Shown here: piece after piece, positions 1 to 8,871 of the stretch
Layout: each line of letters opens with the position of its first letter
How positions within the stretch are numbered: the stretch's first letter is position 1
DNA from: Hyphomonadaceae bacterium
Lineage (GTDB): Bacteria > Pseudomonadota > Alphaproteobacteria > Rhizobiales > Hyphomicrobiaceae
Length of the DNA: 64,000 nucleotides
Direction: 5' to 3'
Assembly: GCA_019747815.1 (NCBI GenBank)
Contig: JAIEQJ010000025.1
Coordinates: 1-64,000 of the forward strand
The notes under the pieces: generated by a model
Seen by the model: only the letters and a program-made list of their open reading frames with translations
Databases searched by the model: none
What the model was told of the DNA's origin: nothing
Position numbers and translations under genes: made by a program

Positions 1-71
1 CCTTTTTAGCCGATCTCCACAAGCCGGCCCCGTTAAGAATCTTCCTTCACATTATGATCTGCTGCTGATTA

Positions 72-203
72 CTGGAGGTGCTGCGCGAGGACAATCGCGC
101 CATCGTCCGCGCCGCGTCGTTGGCGAGCAAGGCGGCGGACTACCTGCTCGGCTTCCTGCCCAAAGCCGCCCACGAGGCGCCGAACGGTCGGAGGGCAGCA
201 TGA
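72..203 (+). pseudogene. ArdC-type antirestriction protein, C-terminal remnant
   Basis: Only the last 43 codons of a reading frame survive, beginning LEVLREDNRAIVRAAS and ending in TGA at 201-203. This resembles the C-terminus of ArdC-type zincin-like antirestriction proteins, which protect incoming conjugative DNA from host restriction. An in-frame stop at 66-68 and unrelated sequence before position 72 show that the rest of the gene is missing from this place. The stop overlaps the ATG of the next gene (ATGA), the usual ardC-DUF2958 arrangement. Recognition rests on a short stretch, so the family assignment is tentative. What lies left of position 72 may be an inserted element or a deletion joint; the window does not show which. 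Confidence 0.5.
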
Positions 204-576
204 TCCTCCTGACGCCCGAATTGCGCGACCGCCTGCTCGCCAACGGCCGTCTGCGCGACGTCGACCACGTGCCCGTGGTCAAGTTCTTCAACCCCGTCGG
301 GGCGGCGACGTGGCTCGCAACCGAACTCGACGCGGGTGGCGACTCGCTGTTTGGCCTCGCTGACCTCGGCTTCGGGTGCCCTGAGCCGGGCTCGTTCAGT
401 CTGTCGGAGATTGCCTCGGTCCGGCTGCCCTCGGGTTGGGCATCGAACGCGATCTCTATTTCGAGGGCACGTTCCCGCTCTCCGTCTACGCCGAAGCGGC
501 GCGCAAGGCCGGTGGCATCGTCGAGGACGAGGCCCGGCTCAAGGCGGCGGCCGAGGCGCTGCGGGATCACCGGTGA
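200..576 (+). pseudogene. DUF2958 protein, broken by a -1 frameshift
   Basis: The frame opens with MILLTPELRDRLLANG and continues through the conserved FFNPVGAATWL and FGLADLGFGCPE stretches of DUF2958 proteins, common companions of ArdC on alphaproteobacterial conjugative elements. After SVRLP (about position 430) the frame derails. The expected continuation, GLGIERDLYFEGTFPLSVYA, is found in the next frame and runs to a TGA at 574-576. One missing base, in a run that should read CCCTTCGGG, explains this. It is either a true single-base deletion or a sequencing error. The function of DUF2958 is unknown. With ardC also truncated, this left flank looks like it is decaying. Confidence 0.75.
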
Positions 577-723
577 GCGCAGCACATCTTCCGAGGCATG
601 CCGCCGCGCAGCCGGCTCCATAGCCCGCGGCGCAGTCGGCCAGAGGCAGAGGGTGGCGTGGAATTTCGCGACGGGTTGGAGGTCAGGAGAGAGTCTCCCG
701 GCCGCCCGTCGCGGAGAATCCCC

Positions 724-2796
724 ATGGCCAAGGCCCATCCCAAGATCGCGCTCAGCGCGTCGCGTGACATCCCGTTCAACCAACTCGTTCTCAGCCAGGC
801 CAACGTGCGCCGCATCAAGGCCGGCGTCGCCATCGAGGAGCTGGCCGAGGACATCGCCCGGCGCACGCTCTTGCAGAGTCTGACGGTGCGGCCGATGCTC
901 GACGACACTGGCGCCGAGACCGGCATGTATGAGGTGCCGGCCGGCGGCCGCCGCTACCGGGCGCTCGAGCTGCTGGTCAAGAAGAAGCGTCTCGCCCGGA
1001 CCGCGCCGGTCCCGTGCATCGTGCGCACCGAGGGCATCGCCGAGGAGGACAGCCTGGCCGAGAACGTGCAGCGGGCGCCCCTGCATCCGCTCGACCAGTT
1101 CCGCGCCTTCCTCACCTTGCGCGAGAAGGGCCAGTCGGAGGAGGAGATCGCCGCGGCCTTCTTCGTGTCGGTCAATGTCGTGCACCAGCGCCTGCGGCTT
1201 GCCGCCGTGTCGCCGAAGCTGCTGGACATCTACGCCGAGGACGGCATGACGCTCGACCAGCTGATGGCCTTCAACGTCAATCCCGACCATGAGCGGCAGG
1301 AGCAGGCGTGGGAGGCGCTGCAGCGCTCTCATGCCAGGGAGCCCTACCAGATCCGCCGCTTGCTGACCGAGGGCGCGGTGCGGGCTTCCGACAAGCGGGC
1401 CCAGTTCGTCGGCCTCGACGCCTACGTGGAGGCAGGCGGCACGATCCTGCGCGACCTGTTCGAGCCCGACGATGGCGGCTGGCTGCAGGAGCCGGCGCTG
1501 CTCGAGAAGCTGGTGGCCGAGAAGCTGGAGCGGGAGGCGGAGGCAATCCGCGGCGAGGGCTGGAAGTGGGTCGAGGTGGCGCCGGAGCTCCCCTACGGCC
1601 ACGCCTATGGCCTGCGCCGGCTCAGCGGCAGCGAGGTACCGATCAGCGACGAGGAGCAGGCGGCCCACGACGCTCTCCAGGTCGAGTTCGACCAGCTCGA
1701 AGCCAAGTATGCAGAGGCCGACGAGATGCCGGAGGAGGTAGACCAGCGGCTCGGCGAGATCGAGACCGCGCTGGCGGCGTTCGACCAGCGCCCTGTCGTC
1801 TACGAGGCAGTCGACATCGCTCGCGCCGGCGCCTTCGTCAGCATCGACAGCGCGGGCGCCTTGCGGGTCGAGCGCGGCTATGTGCGGCCGGAGGACGAGC
1901 CACCGATCGCAACGCCTGACGGTGACGGCGAGGACGAGGCGACCGATCCCGAGATGATGACATCCTCCGAGACGGATGCCGACACGGACGACGACTCCGC
2001 CGTCGAGGAGCCCGACGAGGACGACGGTGTCCGTCCGCTCTCCGACCGCCTTATGACCGAGCTCACCGCGCACCGCACGGTCGCGCTGCGCGAGGCCGTG
2101 GCCAACGACCCGGATGTCGCCTTCCTGGCCGCCCTGCACGTCTTGTGCCTCAAGGTGTTCTATCGCTACGGCCTGGACTCCTGCCTGGAGATCGAGCCCA
2201 AGAGCGTGATGTTCGGTCACGCGCCAGGGCTCGCTGACACGGCGACCGCCAAGGCGATCGAGGCGCGGCATGACACCTGGGCGACGCAGCTCCCCAAGGA
2301 GCCCGGTGAGCTGTGGGACGTCCTCGCCGGTTTCGACAACGACAGCCGGCAAGCACTGTTCGCCCATTGCGTGGCATCGACCATCAACGCCGTCTACCAG
2401 GCCTATGACCGCCGGCCGAAGGCGATCGCCCATGCCGGCCGTCTCGCTGAGGCCGTCAAGCTCGACATGGCGGTGGCGGGCTGGCGGCCGACGGTCGACA
2501 CCTATCTCAGCCGCGTCAGCAAGGCGCGCATCCTCGATGCCGTGCGAGAGGCGAAGGGCGACGCGGCGGCGGAGCGTATCGTCCACCTCAAAAAGGTCGA
2601 GATGGCCAAGGCAGCCGAGAACATGCTCGCCGGGACCGCCTGGGTGCCGGAGCCTTTGCGCACGCCGGGACAGACGTTCACGCCGACGGAAGCGGCAAAC
2701 GCGCCCGAGCCCGAAGTGAACGGTCAGCCGGCGATCATGAAGGCGCGCGCCAAGCCGAAACGCAGCAAGCCTGCTCGCGCCGAAGCCGCCGAATAG
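724..2796 (+). CDS. ParB/RepB/Spo0J-family partition-like protein of the ICE
   Basis: The product is about 690 residues. The first 120 residues form a ParB/Srx-type N-terminal domain (QLVLSQANVRR, GGRRYRALELL, and LAENVQRAPLHPLDQ, the ParB ENxxR box). A helix-turn-helix region follows (EEEIAAAFFVSVNVVHQRL). The long C-terminal part has an acidic stretch (GDGEDEATDPEMM onward) and a basic Lys/Arg tail. Chromosomal ParB proteins are about 300 residues; oversized versions are typical of rhizobial conjugative elements, where they are thought to act in element maintenance or gene control. The start at MAKAHPKIA was chosen because the 42 upstream in-frame codons do not look like ParB. No parA partner is visible in the window. 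Confidence 0.85.
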   Translation: MAKAHPKIALSASRDIPFNQLVLSQANVRRIKAGVAIEELAEDIARRTLLQSLTVRPMLDDTGAETGMYEVPAGGRRYRALELLVKKKRLARTAPVPCIVRTEGIAEEDSLAENVQRAPLHPLDQFRAFLTLREKGQSEEEIAAAFFVSVNVVHQRLRLAAVSPKLLDIYAEDGMTLDQLMAFNVNPDHERQEQAWEALQRSHAREPYQIRRLLTEGAVRASDKRAQFVGLDAYVEAGGTILRDLFEPDDGGWLQEPALLEKLVAEKLEREAEAIRGEGWKWVEVAPELPYGHAYGLRRLSGSEVPISDEEQAAHDALQVEFDQLEAKYAEADEMPEEVDQRLGEIETALAAFDQRPVVYEAVDIARAGAFVSIDSAGALRVERGYVRPEDEPPIATPDGDGEDEATDPEMMTSSETDADTDDDSAVEEPDEDDGVRPLSDRLMTELTAHRTVALREAVANDPDVAFLAALHVLCLKVFYRYGLDSCLEIEPKSVMFGHAPGLADTATAKAIEARHDTWATQLPKEPGELWDVLAGFDNDSRQALFAHCVASTINAVYQAYDRRPKAIAHAGRLAEAVKLDMAVAGWRPTVDTYLSRVSKARILDAVREAKGDAAAERIVHLKKVEMAKAAENMLAGTAWVPEPLRTPGQTFTPTEAANAPEPEVNGQPAIMKARAKPKRSKPARAEAAE

Positions 2797-2850
2797 CCAT
2801 ATCACCGAGGGCCTGCCTCACCAGCAGGCCCTCATTTCTTGGAGGCCGCC

Positions 2851-3903
2851 ATGACCGAGACTGCCGCCGATCTGGCGCGCCGCCTTGCGGCCCATGCGGA
2901 AGATGTGTGCCGGCACTATCTTTCGAATGGTTGTCGGGAAGGCCGCACCTGGCGTGTCGGCGACGTCGACAACACGCCGGGCCGCAGCTTGTGCGTGCAG
3001 CTCGCCGCGACCAGCACCAGCGCTGCCGGGCGATGGATCGACTTTGCGACGGGCGAGCACGGCGATCTTCTCGACCTGATCGCGCAGGCACGCCATCTCG
3101 ATGCCTTTCGCGATGTTCTTGATGAGGCCCGCCGTTTTTTGGGCCTGCCCGAGACCATAGCGTCTCAGCCAGCAAATCCGCGGGTCGCGATCCGGTCTCC
3201 CGAAGCGGCTCGACGACTGTTCGCCGCCGCCAAAACGATCCGCGGTACCATCGCCGAGACCTATTTGCGCAATCGCGGCATCGTCGACACAGGCAACATC
3301 ACGGCGTTGCGTTTCCATGCGCAATGCTGGCACCGGGCGCACGACGGCGCGCCGCGCGAGATTTGGCCCGCTCTGATCGCAGCGGTTACCGATTTGCATG
3401 GCCACGTCGTCGGCGTGCAGCGCACGTGGCTGGCGCGCGACGGCTCCGGTAAGGCCCCCTTGGCCACGCCGCGCCGGGCGATGGGGCAACTCGCCGGCAA
3501 CGGCGTCCGCTTCGGCGCGCTGCAGTCCGCCCCGGCGCAGTCGGGGGTGATGGCGGCCGGCGAGGGCCTGGAGACCATGCTGGCGCTGCGCCAGATCCTG
3601 CCCGCGATGCCCATGGTTGCGGCACTATCCGCCTCGCATTTGGCCATGCTAAGTCTTCATCCAGGTTTGCGGCGTCTCTACGTTGCCCGCGACAACGATC
3701 GGGCCGGCCACCACGGCGCCGACAAGCTTGCGGCCCGTGCCAGGACGGATAGCATCGAAGCCCTGCTCCTCACGCCGTGCAACGATGACTTCAATACTGA
3801 TCTCAATGCGCTCGGTCGCGAGGCCCTGACGGCGTCCCTGCGTGCACAGCTCGCACCCGAAGATGCCGTCCGTCTCCTGGGCGTGGAGCATCGGTCCGAT
3901 TAA
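2851..3903 (+). CDS. Toprim domain protein (DUF7146-like)
   Basis: A 350-residue protein. The N-terminal third (RHYLSNGCREGRTWRVGDVDNTPG, RWIDFATGEHGDLLDLI) resembles the DUF7146/primase zinc-finger-like region found in phage and ICE proteins. The C-terminal half is a Toprim fold, with the glutamate of VMAAGEGLETMLAL and the aspartates of LYVARDNDRAGHHGA in the expected places. Such proteins are related to primases and are carried by many conjugative elements, perhaps to prime the complementary strand after transfer; this role is inferred. The ATG at 2851 has a GGAGG ribosome site 5 bases upstream, so it is preferred over the TTG at 2839. It follows the ParB-like gene by 54 bases. Confidence 0.85.
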   Translation: MTETAADLARRLAAHAEDVCRHYLSNGCREGRTWRVGDVDNTPGRSLCVQLAATSTSAAGRWIDFATGEHGDLLDLIAQARHLDAFRDVLDEARRFLGLPETIASQPANPRVAIRSPEAARRLFAAAKTIRGTIAETYLRNRGIVDTGNITALRFHAQCWHRAHDGAPREIWPALIAAVTDLHGHVVGVQRTWLARDGSGKAPLATPRRAMGQLAGNGVRFGALQSAPAQSGVMAAGEGLETMLALRQILPAMPMVAALSASHLAMLSLHPGLRRLYVARDNDRAGHHGADKLAARARTDSIEALLLTPCNDDFNTDLNALGREALTASLRAQLAPEDAVRLLGVEHRSD

Positions 3904-4012
3904 TCGCCCTGTCGGTGATCGCTGTCGCCAGCTCAATCCTCGCCGTCGGCCGCGCCCGGCCTTCATGAGGGCGATCGGGCCAGAAGCGGCCGAGCCCCGC
4001 AACGGCTGCGCG

Positions 4013-4072
4013 CGGCTTTCTTCCCCTGGCGGCGCGAAGGGCGCCGCCATTCCTCGCGCAACAAGAAAGCCG
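4013..4072. repeat. Nested inverted repeat in the Toprim-DUF2493 intergenic region
   Basis: The 299-base gap 3904-4202 holds no convincing gene but is rich in hairpins. A perfect 10-bp outer repeat (CGGCTTTCTT at 4013-4022, AAGAAAGCCG at 4063-4072) encloses a perfect 9-bp inner repeat (TGGCGGCGC at 4027-4035, GCGCCGCCA at 4041-4049). A separate 8-bp hairpin lies at 4138-4162 (CTTCCGGC / GCCGGAAG, 9-base loop). None is followed by a T run, so simple terminators are unlikely. A structured RNA, a protein-binding site or an oriT-like element are all possible. Confidence 0.6.
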
Positions 4073-4202
4073 TGCTCGCCGTCCTCCGCTTGCGCTCCGG
4101 CCCCGCAGGCTTCGCCTTTGGGTGCAGGCCTCGACCGCTTCCGGCTTTAGCGACGCCGGAAGGCCGCGATAGGCGCGACCTCTACTTGAGAGGACATGAC
4201 CC

Positions 4203-5126
4203 ATGACGATTGATCACCTCATCGACGCTGCGTCTCCGACCGCCCATCTGCTCGACGAGCTCGCTCTCTACGGCCACCGGCCCTACGACGAGGAGCCTGA
4301 TGCACGTCCATTGCCCGAGCCGGCGAAGCTTCAAGGCGCTCTCGCCGACATGTTCGATGCGCTGGTCGCGACCTTGTCCGAGACCCGCCTCGAACCAGAT
4401 CTGCAGGCTTTGCTGTGGTCGCTCGTGAATGTCTTCCACCGCCGCATCGACAAGATCGAGCGTGAGCTCGATACCAATGAGACCGCGCAGCGTGCGAGCC
4501 AACGTAGCCAGGACGGCTCCGAGGTGCGCTCGCTCGATCTGGAACGTCTGGTTGCGGAAGGACTCACCGTGATCGAGCGTCGCAACAGCTTCGAGTTCCT
4601 GCGTGATGGTGCGGCCGAGCTGTTCAGTGTCCATACCGGACAGGTTTGGCGGCCGCGTGCCGGTTCGATGGTCAACCATGCCACGATGACGGCGGCGATG
4701 ATCGACAGCCGTGAGTTCATTAATGCGCGTCGTCGCTCCGACGCAGAGTTGTTGTTGCCGAAGGGTACGAGGATTGCGTTCGCCGGCGGCATCGACTGCA
4801 ACGACCACACGCGCATCTGGGCCGTGCTCGACAAGGTGCATGCCAAGCACTCAAGCATGGTGCTCCTGCACGGCGGTACGCCGCGCGGCGCTGAGAAGAT
4901 TGCCGCCTGCTGGGCCGATCAGCGCAAGGTACCCCAGGTTGTCTTCAAGCCCGACTGGACTGCTCATCGCAAGGCTGCGCCGTTCAAGCGCAATGACCAG
5001 TTGCTGGACGCCATGCCGATCGGCGTCATCGTGTTCCCGGGTTCCGGCGTCACCGACAACCTCGCCGACAAGGCCAAGGTGCTCGGCATCCCCCTGCTCG
5101 ACTTCCGCAACAGCGGCGGCGCTTGA
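4203..5126 (+). CDS. DUF2493 (SLOG-fold) domain protein
   Basis: A 307-residue protein. The N-terminal 170 residues are mostly helical. The C-terminal 130 residues (GTRIAFAGGIDCNDHTRIWAVLDKV, LLHGGTPRGAEKIAACWA, VIVFPGSGVTDNLADKAKVLGIP) match DUF2493, a SLOG-related nucleotide-binding fold seen in YspA/YpsA-like proteins. The GG(T)xxGAEKIA loop is the likely ligand site. The reaction is unknown. Genes of this kind sit between the Toprim and traG genes in many rhizobial conjugative elements, so it is part of the element backbone. AGAGG about 11 bases before the ATG serves as ribosome site. Confidence 0.85.
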   Translation: MTIDHLIDAASPTAHLLDELALYGHRPYDEEPDARPLPEPAKLQGALADMFDALVATLSETRLEPDLQALLWSLVNVFHRRIDKIERELDTNETAQRASQRSQDGSEVRSLDLERLVAEGLTVIERRNSFEFLRDGAAELFSVHTGQVWRPRAGSMVNHATMTAAMIDSREFINARRRSDAELLLPKGTRIAFAGGIDCNDHTRIWAVLDKVHAKHSSMVLLHGGTPRGAEKIAACWADQRKVPQVVFKPDWTAHRKAAPFKRNDQLLDAMPIGVIVFPGSGVTDNLADKAKVLGIPLLDFRNSGGA

Positions 5127-5143
5127 GCGCCGCTTCCTTTCTT
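5116..5143 (+). terminator. Probable rho-independent terminator after the DUF2493 gene
   Basis: GCGGCGC (5116-5122) and GCGCCGC (5127-5133) form a 7-bp GC stem around a TTGA loop that contains the stop codon, followed by TTCCTTTCTT. It would separate the ParB-Toprim-DUF2493 group from traG. The rest of the 236-base gap up to 5362 shows no gene. Confidence 0.55.
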
Positions 5144-5362
5144 GGTTGCGCTCGACCAGTCCGCGAAGTTTGTGTGAACTGACCGTGTAGTCCCCCTTGA
5201 AGTGCAGAGAGTGCACGACGCTGGCCCAACTATTTCCTGCGTCTTCCTGCCGTTTCCCCACTCTTCCCCCTTTTTGCCGGCTTTCCCAATTCACGTCACG
5301 CCGCCTTCCGCTGCATCGTGAGCCCGCATCGAGCACGTCACGCCGAGGGGAAAACGAGGGAC

Positions 5363-7354
5363 ATGACGCCGGCGCGCACATCAGCGGTCCAGATCGGACT
5401 TGCGCTTCTGGTCAGCATCATCAGCCTGTGGGCTGCCACGCAGTGGGCGGCTGCCATGTTGGGCTACCAGCCGGCCCTCGGCGTCTCCTGGCTCGATGTG
5501 TTCGGCGTAAAGATCTATGCGCCGTGGAAGCTGTTCGGGTGGTGGCTTGCGTTTGATGCCCAGGCCCCCGAAGTGTTCGCGCGCGCTGGCGCCGTGGCCG
5601 CCTTCGGGGGACTGACAAGCGGCGCAGTCGCAATCGGGGGATCCGCCTGGCGGACGAGCCGCAGGTCCAAGCCCACGACCTATGGCTCGGCCCGCTGGGC
5701 GGATGCTTCAGACCTCAGTGAGGCTGGTCTCCTGGAGGATCGTGGCGTCGTCCTCGGCCTCCATGGCAGCCGCTATCTTCGCCATGACGGCCCCGAACAC
5801 GTACTGGCCGTGGCGCCAACGCGGTCCGGCAAGGGTGTCGGTCTGGTCCTGCCGACGCTACTCACGTGGCCGGGCTCCGCTGTCATCCACGATATCAAGG
5901 GTGAGAACTGGCAGCTCACAGCTGGTTGGCGCTCCCAGTTCTCTCACTGCCTGCTCTTCGATCCGACTAGCCCGCTGTCCGCGCGTTTCAACCCTCTGCT
6001 CGAGGTCCGCAAGGGGCCACACGAGGTTCGGGATGTGCAGAACGTTGCCGACATTCTGGTGGACCCAGAAGGGACCAAGCAGCTGCGCGACCACTGGGAC
6101 AAGACCGCTCATGCCCTGCTGACCGGCGCCATCCTGCATGTGCTGTACGCCGAAGAGGAGAAGACGTTGGCTCGCGTCGCCACCTTCCTCGCCGACCCGT
6201 CGCGCTCCATCCTGCGCACGTTGCGCATCATGCTGACCACCAATCACCTTGGTACCGAGACAGCGCCGGTCGCCCACCCGGTGGTGGCTTCCGTCGCCCG
6301 CGAGTTGCTGAATAAGTCCGAGAACGAGCGCTCGGGCGTGGTGTCGACGGCAGTGAGTCTGCTCGCCCTCTACCGCGACCCCCTGGTCGCGGCTGCCACC
6401 GCGTGGTCAGACTGGCGCATCGCGGACCTGGCCCGGGCGGAGCGGCCTGTCTCGCTGTACCTCGCCGTGCCGCCCTCTGACATCTCCCGCACCCGCCCGC
6501 TTGTCCGCTTGATCCTCAATCAAACCGCCCGCCGTCTGACCGAGACCTTACCCGTGCAGGGCGTTGCCTCGAGCCGCCGGTTGCTGCTGATGCTCGACGA
6601 GTTCCCAGCCCTTGGCCGCCTCGACTTCTTCGAGACGTCGCTGGCGTTCCTTGCTGGCTACGGTGTGCGTGCCTTCCTCGTCGCGCAGTCCCTCCACCAG
6701 ATCGACAGAGCTTATGGCCACAACCATTCGATTCTGGACAACTGCCACGTACGGGTCGCCTTTGCGCCCAACGACGAGCGCACGGCGAGACGACTGTCCG
6801 AGGCCCTCGGAACGGCAACAGAGCTGCGAGCGCAGAGGAACATCTCCGGTTCCCGCTTGTCAGCCTGGCTGCCGCATGTGTCCATGTCCGAGCAGGAGAC
6901 ACCACGGCCGCTGCTTACACCTGGTGAGGTCCTCCAGCTCCCGTCCGAAGACGCGCTCGTTCTTATCTCCGGAACACCACCGATCCGGGCAAGGAAGCTG
7001 CAGTATTTTGCCGACCGTAACTTTCTGGCCCGTTGCCTGCCAGCGCCAGCGCTGACCGAAGGCCGGCATCAAGATTCACCGCAGGCACACGGAGACGATT
7101 GGAAGGGACAGACTTGCGCGCCACACGAGAGCCTCGAGAAGGCATGGTTCGAGCTCGTGGCCCCTGCGCAGGATGACAGCGCCCCGCGTGCGCGTGAGGT
7201 CCCTCTACGTCGGAACAAAGAGAGGGACAAGCGTCCGCCAAACGACTTGCCGCTGTTTGGCTGGACCGAGCCCAAGCCCGATACATCAACGCGCGAAGCG
7301 GCCGACGCCGACGCAGTCGATCCGGTGGTTGCGTTTCCTGGGCTGAGGGTCTGA
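5363..7354 (+). CDS. traG: Type IV secretion coupling protein TraG (VirD4 family)
   Basis: A 663-residue inner-membrane ATPase that links the relaxosome to the mating channel. N-terminal membrane segments lie at about residues 10-35 and 75-95. The Walker A motif is APTRSGKGVG (about 151-160), and the Walker B region is LLLMLDEFPALG, followed by FLVAQSLHQID, all typical of VirD4/TraG. The ATG at 5363 is chosen because GAGGG precedes it; the upstream in-frame extension lacks family features. It heads the traG-copG-trb operon: copG starts 1 base after its stop. The length is normal for rhizobial TraG. Confidence 0.95.
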   Translation: MTPARTSAVQIGLALLVSIISLWAATQWAAAMLGYQPALGVSWLDVFGVKIYAPWKLFGWWLAFDAQAPEVFARAGAVAAFGGLTSGAVAIGGSAWRTSRRSKPTTYGSARWADASDLSEAGLLEDRGVVLGLHGSRYLRHDGPEHVLAVAPTRSGKGVGLVLPTLLTWPGSAVIHDIKGENWQLTAGWRSQFSHCLLFDPTSPLSARFNPLLEVRKGPHEVRDVQNVADILVDPEGTKQLRDHWDKTAHALLTGAILHVLYAEEEKTLARVATFLADPSRSILRTLRIMLTTNHLGTETAPVAHPVVASVARELLNKSENERSGVVSTAVSLLALYRDPLVAAATAWSDWRIADLARAERPVSLYLAVPPSDISRTRPLVRLILNQTARRLTETLPVQGVASSRRLLLMLDEFPALGRLDFFETSLAFLAGYGVRAFLVAQSLHQIDRAYGHNHSILDNCHVRVAFAPNDERTARRLSEALGTATELRAQRNISGSRLSAWLPHVSMSEQETPRPLLTPGEVLQLPSEDALVLISGTPPIRARKLQYFADRNFLARCLPAPALTEGRHQDSPQAHGDDWKGQTCAPHESLEKAWFELVAPAQDDSAPRAREVPLRRNKERDKRPPNDLPLFGWTEPKPDTSTREAADADAVDPVVAFPGLRV

Positions 7355-7355
7355 C

Positions 7356-7889
7356 ATGGCCAAGAAGCGCTACACCCTCTATCTGCCAACCCCGCTGGCG
7401 CGCAAGTTCGACCAGGTCGCAAGGGAACGCCAGGGCGCCAAGTCGGCGCTCGTCGAGGAGGCCCTGCGCGCGAGTCTCGAGCCGCGTCAGCACGAAGGGG
7501 TAGAGGATGGCCTGGCCCGACGGCTCAACGAGCTGCACAAGGCGGTCGCGCGGCAAGCCAGCGACCAGTTGGTCGCCACCGAAACCCTGGCGCTGCTCGT
7601 GCGCTACTTCCTTACCGTGATGCCGCCCATTCCGGAGGACGATCAGGAGTCGGCACGACTGATCGGCAGGTGGCGGCTTGAGGTGTTCATCGCCGAGGTA
7701 GGACGGCGCGTCGCGGAGGGTCGCCGGCACACGTCAGAAGTCCTGCAGACGATCCCGATCGATCAGCCAGACCTGTTTGCGGCTGCCCCAGGCGACACAT
7801 TGCTCAAGCGCTCATCGGGCAACGGGCATGCGCGCTCTGCAGCGAACGGGCGGGTGGCCAAACCGGAGGAGGGCGGTGGTCATGGCTGA
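7356..7889 (+). CDS. CopG-family ribbon-helix-helix protein of the trb operon
   Basis: A 177-residue protein with an N-terminal ribbon-helix-helix (KKRYTLYLPTPLARKFDQVARERQGAKSALVEEAL, residues 3-38) and a helical C-terminal part. CopG-type genes between traG and trbB are a constant feature of these conjugation clusters. The protein probably controls the operon or acts at oriT, as known accessory RHH proteins do; this is inference. It is translationally coupled: it starts 1 base after traG and overlaps trbB by 8 bases. Confidence 0.85.
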   Translation: MAKKRYTLYLPTPLARKFDQVARERQGAKSALVEEALRASLEPRQHEGVEDGLARRLNELHKAVARQASDQLVATETLALLVRYFLTVMPPIPEDDQESARLIGRWRLEVFIAEVGRRVAEGRRHTSEVLQTIPIDQPDLFAAAPGDTLLKRSSGNGHARSAANGRVAKPEEGGGHG

Positions 7890-8871
7890 TGTCCTCTCTC
7901 TCCCCGCAGCCGAAGAAGCGCAGGGCCGGCGACGGCAGATGCTGCGCACGGCCTTCGGGCCGACCATTGCCGCCGCTCTAGCCGATCCGACGGTCATCGA
8001 GGTGATGGTCAACCCGGACGGCAGGCTGTGGATCGAGCGCGCCGCGGTTGGCCGGCAGGATACCGGCGAGCGCATCGGCAGCGCGGAAGCGGAACGCATC
8101 ATCCGCCTGGTCGCCGCGCACGTGCGCCGCGAGGTGCACGACAAAGCGCCGATCGTGTCGGCGGAGCTGCCCGAGTCCGGCGAGCGCTTCGAGGGGGTGA
8201 TGCCGCCGGTGGCGCCAGCACCGTGCTTTGCTGTACGCAAGCCAGCCGACGTGCTCTACCGGCTCAGCGACTACGTGGCGACGCGCATCATGTCCCCACG
8301 CCAAGCGCAGGCTCTGGCGACAAGCATTCGTGAGCGCCAGAACATCCTCGTCGTTGGGGGCACGTCCTCGGGTAAGACCACGCTGGTCAACGCGTTGCTG
8401 GCCGAGATCGCCGAGCTCAACGAACGCGTCGTCATCCTGGAGGATACCCGCGAACTCAAATGCGCCGCCGTGGATTGCGTCGCCTTGCGCACGAAACCGG
8501 GCGTGGCGACGCTCGGCGACCTGGTGCGCTCGACGCTCAGGTTGCGCCCCGACCGCATCATCGTTGGCGAGGTCCGCGGACCGGAAGCTCTCGACATGCT
8601 CAAGGCCTGGAACACGGGCCACCCCGGTGGCGTCACCACCGTACATGCCAATTCGGCCGAAGCCGGCCTCTACCGTCTGGAGCAGCTGGTGCAGGAGGCC
8701 GTGGTGACGGTCCCGCGCGACCTCATCGTACAGGCGATCGACGTCGTCGTGTTCCTCGAGGGACGTGGCCCCAATCGGCGTGTCGAGGCCGTCCTCGAGC
8801 TCGAGAGTCTCGATGAAGACGGTGACTACCTGTTGAAGCCGCTCGGGCGGCCAACATTGCACACGGTTTGA
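7882..8871 (+). CDS. trbB: TrbB, VirB11-type conjugative transfer ATPase
   Basis: A 329-residue hexameric traffic ATPase of the mating-pair formation system. The Walker A motif is VVGGTSSGKTTL (about 157-168). The Asp box is VILEDTREL, Walker B is DRIIVGEVRG, and the His box is TGHPGGVTTVHANSA. The start ATG at 7882 lies inside the end of copG; an upstream in-frame ATG at 7777 is not supported by family length. Its stop shares an A with the trbC start. Confidence 0.95.
   Translation: MADVLSLPAAEEAQGRRRQMLRTAFGPTIAAALADPTVIEVMVNPDGRLWIERAAVGRQDTGERIGSAEAERIIRLVAAHVRREVHDKAPIVSAELPESGERFEGVMPPVAPAPCFAVRKPADVLYRLSDYVATRIMSPRQAQALATSIRERQNILVVGGTSSGKTTLVNALLAEIAELNERVVILEDTRELKCAAVDCVALRTKPGVATLGDLVRSTLRLRPDRIIVGEVRGPEALDMLKAWNTGHPGGVTTVHANSAEAGLYRLEQLVQEAVVTVPRDLIVQAIDVVVFLEGRGPNRRVEAVLELESLDEDGDYLLKPLGRPTLHTV

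Noticed and set aside
52-2805. 917-codon open frame on the minus strand
   Set aside because: It is antisense to the DUF2958 and ParB-like genes; its sequence is Arg/Leu/Gly-rich with no family motif, the usual shadow of a high-GC gene.
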